From Paraphysomonas bandaiensis (Eukaryota > Chrysophyceae), in assembly GCA_965644295.1 (NCBI GenBank), contig CBFFRP010000069.1, positions 248,001 through 312,000 on the forward strand: a stretch of DNA of 64,000 bases. The letters run 5' to 3'. The position numbers and the translations under genes are program-made. Position 1 is the stretch's first letter. Every line of letters begins with the position of its first letter. The notes below the pieces were generated by a model. The model was not told where the DNA came from and made no database searches. It was given only the letters and a program-made list of their open reading frames with translations. This document shows, piece after piece, positions 57,338 to 64,000 of the stretch.

Positions 57338-57631
57338 TATTAGAATATGGATCTTATTCTAGTATATTCAGTATGTCACTTGAAGACAATGTACGAGAAT
57401 ACAGTGAAATATAGTGATGTACAAATGCTGTGATGATATTGAGAAACTGAAATAGTTTGATCTTTCAAGATATGTTCAGTAACGAGAGGTTCGCATATGT
57501 AGGATATTATGCAGGGATTATAATGAGTTAGTGTTGGTTATCACAACTTCGTGTAAACGATATTAATAAATCTATCTAGTCTTACGACAAATTCTCTCTG
57601 TGATCTAGTGTAAAATGAGCGTTTCTCAATA
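57338..57631 (+). repeat. Copia element 3' LTR, 294 bp
   Basis: Appears identical to the 5' LTR; followed by the TATTT target duplication at 57632-57636. Confidence 0.92.
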
Positions 57632-57636
57632 TATTT

Positions 57637-58002
57637 CGAAAAAACGATCCATAGTTGTCATTGCAAATGACTGATATCTGATATCATGGATACCGGCCGA
57701 ATATAGCAAAGCAATGGATTCGCCTCGTCAGTGTATTTTCGCTGATATGGTCGCGAATAATAACAACACAAAAGTAAGGGGATAGTCATCACTAATATCC
57801 AGGAGCTCACAATGAGAATACATTAAGATATTACGTCGCACGTCGTACCACATAATTATTATTAATATAATGTTATTCATAATCTGACCATATAAACTAT
57901 ATTAGAGTATGCAAGTAGATTTCGCTAAATGAACAAAATATATTCTGTCTATACACAGAGATTGACAAATCATGTAATCCACACACTGATGGCACAACCG
58001 CA
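57637..58002. other. Intergenic flank of the Copia insertion
   Basis: The original 3' flank of the F-box/cyclin gene beyond the insertion. AT-rich, no gene seen. Confidence 0.55.
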
Positions 58003-59064
58003 TTAGTCCTCTTTCTCACTTTTCGCGCTCACAGCTGACATCGACTTTGACGGAGGAGGTCTGCTGCTAGCCTCCAGTTTTGCAGCCATTGCGGCATCTT
58101 CAGGGTCATCGTCATCACCTGCATATCCTGCATTCTTCGCATTGTAGTCTTTGTACCATTCAAGAAGAGGAAAGAAGTCAACCTCTTGGTCCCCAACCAC
58201 TCCCAGCTGGTTAAGCACCGCCGGCATCTCCTCTTCCGGTACAAACACAGCAACCTTGACGAAAAAGTCCGCGAGAAGCTCTTGTGGAAGAGTTCCACTC
58301 TTTTTCTTATCAAGTTTTTTAAACTCTTTTCGGAATACACGTTCCTCCATGTCCTCTATCGATGGGCCCTTGGCTTGACTGTTTACGAAATTCTCAATCA
58401 AATTACCAAACTTAAGCTTAATCAGATAACACCCTATAATGAAGAATCCCAACCAATATGTTACTACTAGGTAGGTACTAAATTCGTAGAGCATCGGCGC
58501 AGTGCCAGCACAGAAGAGAGACAAGTCGAGCAACGCTGTTCCAATGCACCATATAAGAAAGCTCACAAAAGCAATTAACATGTAGACACCCATCAGCCAT
58601 TTTAACGAGCGAAATGGGCGAAGCAAATGGAAGCCCATCCCTGTAAAAGGAACGGTAACATAAACTTTACTTCCCAGGAAGGACCATGAGTATACCAGCA
58701 AGAAAATATAGCACACAAAAAGAGCGAGACTGATAAATGCTACAAAAAGTAACATATTAACACATTTTCTATATAACAGTATATAAAACTTACTATCCAG
58801 TGCATAGCCACAATAGCCTGTCCATGTATTTAACACTAAATGTCCAGATACTATCGTAATAATAGAGAAGAGTGCAGGTAGAAATGTTCCAAGGAGTATA
58901 GGACCTGACCATTTTCTTAGAAATGCATCATCTTCACTCAAAGAGGGAATCTCTGGATGAGATTTTTGACTTTGTATTGTAGCTGATCGTAATAAATCTG
59001 GATTAGTTGATGCACGTGATGCATTTGTAAATGTTCTAGTGACTGTTTTTTTCTTATCTTCCAT
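58003..59064 (-). CDS. Four-pass membrane protein with degenerate EF-hand, 353 aa
   Basis: Intronless, ATG 59064 to TAA 58003. A basic, Ser/Thr-rich cytoplasmic-type N-terminus (1-50) precedes four hydrophobic segments at about 52-76 (ILLGTFLPALFSIITIVSGH), 95-127 (MLLFVAFISLALFVCYIFLL), 155-185 (MGVYMLIAFVSFLIWCIGTA) and 195-216 (VVTYWLGFFIIGCYLI). A soluble C-terminus follows with an EF-hand-like helix-loop-helix (FKKLDKKKSGTLPQEL, about 245-262) and a second weak one near DQEVDFFPLLEWY; the loop lacks the canonical position-12 Glu. The tail is acidic. The family is not recognised. It may be a Ca2+-responsive or scaffold membrane protein. Confidence 0.8.
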   Translation of the reverse strand: MEDKKKTVTRTFTNASRASTNPDLLRSATIQSQKSHPEIPSLSEDDAFLRKWSGPILLGTFLPALFSIITIVSGHLVLNTWTGYCGYALDSKFYILLYRKCVNMLLFVAFISLALFVCYIFLLVYSWSFLGSKVYVTVPFTGMGFHLLRPFRSLKWLMGVYMLIAFVSFLIWCIGTALLDLSLFCAGTAPMLYEFSTYLVVTYWLGFFIIGCYLIKLKFGNLIENFVNSQAKGPSIEDMEERVFRKEFKKLDKKKSGTLPQELLADFFVKVAVFVPEEEMPAVLNQLGVVGDQEVDFFPLLEWYKDYNAKNAGYAGDDDDPEDAAMAAKLEASSRPPPSKSMSAVSAKSEKED

Positions 59065-59812
59065 TATTTGTTATATATATATATATATGTGTGTGTATGT
59101 GTTGATTGATAGAGAATTAGATAGTAAGGGTTGGTTGATGTGATGTCATGCAGGAGGGTTTAATATGATTGTGGTGATAGTGTGTTTAGTATATATATAT
59201 ATATATGTGTCTGTATATGTATATAATAATGCAGCTGAGGAGAGCTGTAACTGTAACACTCTGTATATACATACACACACTGCTGCTGCTGTACTGCTGT
59301 ACATATAGAGACATACATACTGCTGTACTGCTGTACATATATAGCTGCATGTACATATATATGTATATGAATAAGTACAGCAGCCGCTATACTGCTGTAC
59401 ATCAGTACACTTGTATATGTACATGTACATGTACATGTACACCCGTACTGTGTACTGTTGTATTTAAGTGCTTTTCCGTTGTAAATATTTCCTCATCTCT
59501 TATAAATCCATGGTTTTGTATTAAACCCCTACTTTAGTTTCTGGTGTCGCATATAGTGGAGAAAACCAATAGTTTGTTCACTGGTTTGGTGGAATTTCCG
59601 TTGTGTCTGTCTAAAATCCTCTATTTTTATAGAAAATATACATAATATATCAATATACTACATCAAAACCTTTACTATTTCTATAAACACCAGTTTTCAA
59701 ACCTTAAAAGCCGTTAAAATAGAACCTGTCTGTTAAGTAACTACAACGAGCTCACTTAAGAGATAATTTCACAATGAATATCAGACTATATCATGAATAA
59801 ATAACTTTCATT
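59065..59812. promoter_or_regulatory. Divergent promoter region with GTACTGCTGTAC motifs
   Basis: The shared upstream region of the membrane protein (-) and the WW protein (+). GTACTGCTGTAC occurs at 59291-59302 and 59325-59336. Variants are ATACTGCTGTAC at 59389-59400 and GTACAGCAGCC at about 59375. Alternating GTACAT repeats lie at 59415-59442. The same motif occurs in the divergent region 20634-21542. Confidence 0.55.
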
Positions 59813-61299
59813 ATGAATTATCAACAATATAATGCACCATATGAATGTAATGAACATGATGAATCGGATGGATGGGTGTTGTATTATTCCCCTGAAGGAT
59901 ATCCTTATTACTATAATACATACACAGGAGACTCTCAATGGGCTGAATATAATGAGACATATAATCAAGATACAGGAAATGAAATAGATCAATCACAGTC
60001 AGTATCTGATGAAGAACATGAATATAGTGATGAGTATAGTTCACAATCAGATGATGAAAAGGAGTTTGAAGAATACATGCAGACTACAGAGGGACAACAA
60101 AGATATGAAGTAAGATATCTAAACACACACTATATACACACTATATACATATATACTGTACATACACACTCACTAAGTATGCAATCGATATTTATATACA
60201 CTCACTATATATGCTCACTATATATACTTATCTATACTATATACATGTGTTATCTATAGCATATACACGCTTATTAACTGTACTATATATACACTCACTA
60301 TCTGCACACTGTATACCTATGCTACCTACTCACTTGTTATATATACACTTATTATCTACTCTACCGTATATATTCTCTACACTATGTGTACGCTTAGTAG
60401 CTATATATATACTGGATTGACTCCTAATATATAATTTTTATAGAAGGAGCAGAGATATGTGGAGCGCTATATGGAACGACAGTCTTTTTTAGAAGCACAA
60501 GCCCTTCCTGAGCCCCCCTTCCAATGGCAAGAAAGCGAGAGTTACTCAAGTCAATATGGTGAAACGCTCTCTGCGGAAGAAGCCGCACAGTTTATCTCTA
60601 CATATGGTCTTCCACCACCGCCGCAACACTCTCTTCCCCTAGACCAGACAGAAAAGAAGGTTCGGTTTTCTCGTAGTGTGAAGAGTAGGGCGGATATAGA
60701 GGGTGGGAGGAGTAGTAGTGGTGAAGAGGGCAGCGAGGAGGAGAGTGATATATCCTCAGTTTCGACAGAAGATCCTGATGTGAAAACGGTAGGACTTAAA
60801 TGTGCTGCATGTATATATAGGACTATGTATCAGACACGTTAAAATGTATTTCTGTATTTGTGCCCCATTCATTTATTTGTTAATATCTCCAAATTTATTG
60901 AATTGATTCTGGTGCAAACAGATACGGGCACCCCTTGTACCTGTGTGGATCAGTAGTAGTACTACAATGATTTTAGGCGTATTAGATCGTATTTTTCGAG
61001 CTCCCGTGGCGGCAGCTTTTAACACCTTGATAAGATCATTCACGACTGAGGGTCGAGTAACATCTTCTCACTCCGCACCAACTGACCCTGTGCCAGTCAT
61101 CGACTCAACTCCAGACAATGAAGCCGCAGTTTCTGTTCCGGATCCTCAACAACCTTCTGTCGACTCCAAGCGGTCATGGGGATGGGAACCACTGGCGACT
61201 TATGCAGCTACCAATACATGGAAATATTTATTAGCAGCATCTGAATATATTGTTGATGGTGATCAAAATGAAGCGAAACCTGAGTCACTTCCACCCTAA
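59813..61299 (+). CDS. WW-domain protein with PP1-docking-like motif, 339 aa
   Basis: Three exons join in phase: 59813-60109, 60444-60788 and 60922-61299 (TAA). Residues about 20-47 form a WW-like domain (GWVLYYSPEGYPYYYNTYTG, then DSQWAE). A Glu/Ser/Tyr-rich acidic stretch and a helix (RYVERYMERQSFLEAQ) follow, then a proline run (GLPPPPQHSLP, a potential WW ligand). KKVRFSRSVKSR (170-181) matches the RVxF docking pattern for protein phosphatase 1, with a phosphorylatable Ser just after it. The C-terminal part is Pro/Ser-rich and ends with a Trp-rich helix (WGWEPLATYAATNTWKYLL). The family is not recognised. The 334-bp first intron consists of TACTATATACAC-like repeats. Confidence 0.82.
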
Positions 61300-61485
61300 T
61301 GTTGTCAGATTCTATTGTGTATGACATGTACAGCTAGTTAGTGTTATTTTTTGCATATTATGATATCTTAATAAATATGTGAAATGGGTGTATTTCTGCT
61401 CCAGCTTACTATCTGGAGATAACCGCATTACTACATATGAGTATGTATAATTATACGAATACCACAACTTTCTACTGATTGTCAG
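61300..61485. other. 3' flank of the WW gene
   Basis: Contains AATAAA at about 61370 (TTAATAAATATG), a plausible poly(A) signal 70 bp after the stop. Confidence 0.4.
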
Positions 61486-62160
61486 GGATGCGTATCAATT
61501 AATTGAGGCAGGTTGTAGTCAAATTATAATTGCTATTATTACTTGCTCTCTCAATTTCAATTATTCAATGCTAAACTACATTAGCTGCCAACTGCCAATA
61601 TAGCTACCTCAACTACCATATCATTCCAGAGGCGACGGTTCAAGTTTATAAACAATAATAAACAAAAGTAGCTCTAAATGCTGAAGAGTCATACTCTTGG
61701 AATCCGTCATAACAATCCTAGCTCTACTGAACAACTTTATTGGTTGTGGCATGCAAGTGCTTCATGCTGTTAAGACGTGCTCACTTCCGCTGTCTGCTAC
61801 CATCAATCAAACATTGCGCTGCGTCGCCATTCTGAACTAGACTTTCACTGTCATCATCGTCTTCATCCTCATCAAGCAAAATAATTTATTTTGATATTTT
61901 CCGTTAATTAGTGCGGCTGAATTGCCACATTGAATCTTCACGATTCCCTTTACGAAAGCAGCATTTTCGCCCAGTAGACGCTCGACAATCGGGTGTCTTA
62001 TGATAAGTTCTTCGTGAAACAATTAACAAACAAGCCGGAGTCAATTATATTGCTATTATTACTTGCTGTCTAAATTTAAACTATTGCAATTTCAATAATT
62101 GACGATTAATATCAATCAATTGAAAATCAATTAATTGATACGCAGACCTGCTAATTGTTA
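61486..62160. mobile_element. Repeat-bounded segment, possible DNA-transposon remnant
   Basis: GCGTATCAATTAATTGA at about 61490 is inverted as TCAATTAATTGATACGC at about 62130. Just inside, TTGCTATTATTACTTGCT occurs as a direct repeat at about 61532 and 62052. The interior minus-strand frame 62022-61837 (IIRHPIVERLLGENAAFVKG) may be a coding remnant. AATTGATACGCAG also occurs at about 27629. Confidence 0.5.
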
Positions 62161-62698
62161 CTGTGTATTAGTTGTGTGTATTGTGTATGTAGAGGACGAC
62201 TTATGTTTTTCTTTTAGATATTGCTAATGGAATATAATTTTTCCAACTTATTGTCATTACACCAAATTCTAACATCTATATACTATATACTACTAGGCAG
62301 GGTTAGGTATCATAAAAATAATACGTAGGTCTCTCAGTTCACTCAATTTTATTACTTCATAACACCATGGTTCACGAGACGCCTTCCAAAGTTGGCTCCA
62401 CATATGCGTAGGATGAGTTATTAAACACAAAATATCGTTTGACACATATCGCGGTTGTAAAAATACTGCAAAAGAGCAACGCATAAAAATTACTACAACC
62501 CATATACAACTCCGTAATACTCACACAGATCTTTCTCAATTCAATTCAACTATGCGTACTCCAAGTCTCCTTTGCGTGGCCTAGGTAGAGCGCTAGCCAC
62601 TGCAATGTCCTGTACTTGTTGCGAGTAGCTACCTTCAACTATGCCGGAGAGCTGACCGCATAAATCCTCTATCTATACGCACCATCATATAAGAAATC
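62161..62698. other. Intergenic, no gene seen
   Basis: Sequence between the repeat-bounded segment and the last gene. Short open frames without motifs only. Confidence 0.5.
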
Positions 62699-63763
62699 TT
62701 AAGAATGATCATAACTCTGTACCTCATTTCTAGAAAACGGTTCACACCGCTGCCTTTTACTGTCGTGGGCATGTGCAAACTGTTCTTCACTATCATCATC
62801 TGGGTATAACGAGGCCACAATCCGGTTGATTTCTTTTTCTATCGATCGTACATTCTCTAACAGGTTGTCGTATACTTTCTTCTCTTGCTCAGATTGCAAT
62901 ACTGACTCCTTTAGGGCGTGAGAGAGACGAGTTAAGGTCGGCGTGGTTCGCATTGTAATTGGGGGGACTGGGCTATTTTGAGAAGTGGTGGAGGGTTCTT
63001 GAGATGGTGCAACTGTACCGCCCGTTGCAGACGTAGCAATTTGGGCCGATGAGTCCTCTGACTGAACGCTCAACAGCTTCTTTGTCTTGAATTTTGTACG
63101 GTCCGTGTAAGGCTGCAGCAGTAGATTATTCAATTCCATTGGGCTTGCTGTAGACTGCAGTAATGAGGACGCGATATCAACGGTTTCTGCCCAACTATGT
63201 ACAGCTTTTCGCAATAGACATGTTTCATCAGAATCCATCTCCATATCTTCAAAATAAGAAACTGGTAAAAGAGTACTTTTAAGTGATTTATTCATGCTAA
63301 CAGCAGCAGATGCAAGCTTCTGTACAGCAACTTGAGGAGACACATCCGTTACTTCAATCTCAAATAACAATTTTGCCCATGAAATACGAGCTTGAATATT
63401 ACGAGAATGATTCTGTTTAGATGATATACTATCATTGACTGGAAGTTTTGGAAATGTCATTTCAACAATTGATGTATGATCAACAAAATAATATACATGA
63501 TCAATCACAAAATATAAACATGATGGTAATTTTTTATTATTGATTGAATGATTTTTATTAATTGCAATATAAATAGAAAATGATATTTTATTATTTATAG
63601 ATGATATTAAATTTAATTTAATGAATGGATGTGGTATATATATGTGACATATAGAGTTTGTTAATATATTATAAAATATATAATTATTTTGTAATTTATC
63701 AAGTAATTCATTTGATATTTTATAAAATATTGTTTGTGTAATAAGAAAATCTGATATATTCAT
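62699..63763 (-). CDS. Unknown protein with C-terminal coiled coil, 354 aa
   Basis: Intronless, ATG 63763 to TAA 62699. Residues 1-100 alternate hydrophobic beta-like stretches (SCLYFVIDHVYYFVDHTSIV), which could be a small globular head. Residues 120-220 are helical (WAKLLFEIEVTDVSPQVAVQ, AVHSWAETVDIASSLLQ), followed by a Ser/Thr/Pro-rich linker (230-275). The coiled coil is at about 285-320 (KESVLQSEQEKKVYDNLLEN), and an acidic then basic tail contains SKRQRCEPF, a possible nuclear signal. Head plus coiled coil is reminiscent of XRCC4/SAS-6-like proteins, but no specific motif supports that. Codon use is extremely AT-rich from 63763 to about 63400 and balanced afterwards. Confidence 0.65.
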   Translation of the reverse strand: MNISDFLITQTIFYKISNELLDKLQNNYIFYNILTNSICHIYIPHPFIKLNLISSINNKISFSIYIAINKNHSINNKKLPSCLYFVIDHVYYFVDHTSIVEMTFPKLPVNDSISSKQNHSRNIQARISWAKLLFEIEVTDVSPQVAVQKLASAAVSMNKSLKSTLLPVSYFEDMEMDSDETCLLRKAVHSWAETVDIASSLLQSTASPMELNNLLLQPYTDRTKFKTKKLLSVQSEDSSAQIATSATGGTVAPSQEPSTTSQNSPVPPITMRTTPTLTRLSHALKESVLQSEQEKKVYDNLLENVRSIEKEINRIVASLYPDDDSEEQFAHAHDSKRQRCEPFSRNEVQSYDHS

Positions 63764-64000
63764 AATTTTAATGATGTATAGTTTAATATATGGATATATA
63801 TGTAGGATGTTAATGATGTGATGTTTAAGGTGGGATAGACATGTATATATATGGACACATTATTGGCAACGTTTGTATATTTTTGTTCCAAAATGCTTCT
63901 AATATTGAGACAACAATTCTCTGTATTCTAGCCGTAGTTATATATCAGTAATATAGAGTAATTTTACTTCAATTTATTTCCGAAAAATAAGTACATAGCA
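63764..64000. repeat. Upstream region with dispersed repeat, copy 2
   Basis: 63870-63992 repeats the sequence of 29690-29825 (TTGTATATTTTTGTTC, TCTAATATTGAGA, CTTCAATTTATTTCCGAA). It may continue beyond the window. Confidence 0.7.

Larger units (their letters stand above)
43490..57631 (+). mobile_element. Composite Copia LTR retrotransposon carrying a Gypsy element (14.1 kb)
   Basis: It is bounded by 294-bp LTRs and TATTT duplications. Copia gag, protease and integrase lie at 43767-46897 and Copia RT/RNase H at 55584-57158. A Gypsy element (46898-55393) interrupts it in the same orientation. The purine tract GAGTGGGAG precedes the 3' LTR. The Copia reading frame is broken several times, so the element cannot be autonomous as read. 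Confidence 0.9.

Noticed and set aside
1-64000. CRISPR arrays, operons, bacterial promoters and ribosome binding sites
   Set aside because: Spliceosomal introns and the gene content are eukaryotic. The regular repeats here are microsatellites or satellite units without unique spacers.
1-64000. tRNA and rRNA genes
   Set aside because: I saw no tRNA cloverleaf with A/B boxes and no rRNA-like conserved core. The double-hairpin core of the MITE family was considered as tRNA-like but lacks these features.
1-64000. UGA reassigned to a sense codon
   Set aside because: Absence of TGA stops is suggestive, but no conserved host exon contains an in-frame TGA and Trp positions use TGG.

Overview
The window is nuclear DNA from a eukaryote. 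Genes are split by many short GT-AG introns (about 40-120 bp, donors often GTATGT or GTAAGT), the intergenic DNA is AT-rich and full of TATG/TACA microsatellites, and there are LTR retrotransposons and fold-back elements. Host proteins include TSR1, dynactin p50, an F-box/cyclin protein and WW and LRR proteins. A pyranose 2-oxidase lies beside an aldos-2-ulose-dehydratase-like protein. This suits a heterotrophic protist or an early-diverging fungus-like lineage; dynactin argues against a plant. I cannot name the species. Eleven host genes have an assigned stop (seven TAA, four TAG, none TGA). A twelfth, the ankyrin/PH gene, has an unresolved 3' end.

Layout. 1-3127 (+): TSR1, lacking its 5' end. 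3128-4980: non-coding, with a truncated fold-back element. 5244-9624 (-): ankyrin/coiled-coil/PH-like/serine-rich protein. 9838-11134: a 1.3 kb CATA microsatellite. 11135-12567: two copies of a Copia-type gag in inverted orientation. 13371-16597 (-): LRR protein. 17306-19237 (+): dynamitin. 19743-20633 (-): UPF0739-like protein. 21543-27337 (+): large LRR protein with a WW-like module. 27338-30707: non-coding with repeats. 30708-33300 (+): secreted two-domain protein, an aldosulose-dehydratase-type propeller joined to an IolE-type TIM barrel. 33601-34091: complete fold-back element. 35795-37602 (-): pyranose 2-oxidase. 37750-40890: large fold-back element with 50-bp arrays. 41201-43326 (+): F-box/cyclin protein. 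43490-57631: a 14.1 kb Copia LTR element with perfect 5-bp target duplications and apparently identical LTRs, carrying an internal Gypsy element (46898-55393). 58003-59064 (-): four-pass membrane protein. 59813-61299 (+): WW protein. 62699-63763 (-): unknown coiled-coil protein.

How the genes work together. The clearest functional group is the convergent pair at 30.7-37.6 kb. Pyranose 2-oxidases turn glucose into 2-keto-glucose plus H2O2. The neighbour's first half resembles the fungal enzyme that dehydrates that product, and its second half is an IolE-like 2-keto-cyclitol dehydratase fold in place of the fungal cupin/lectin part. This looks like a rebuilt pyranosone (2-keto-sugar) pathway. 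The oxidase has Thr where the catalytic His is expected. The other host genes look like unrelated housekeeping or cytoskeletal genes.

Two patterns cut across the genes. The first few hundred coding bases of nearly every gene are strikingly AT-rich. Two divergent promoter regions share a GTACTGCTGTAC motif. The nested retroelement is also odd: the inner Gypsy LTRs differ at about 20 positions while the outer Copia LTRs look identical, the reverse of simple nesting.
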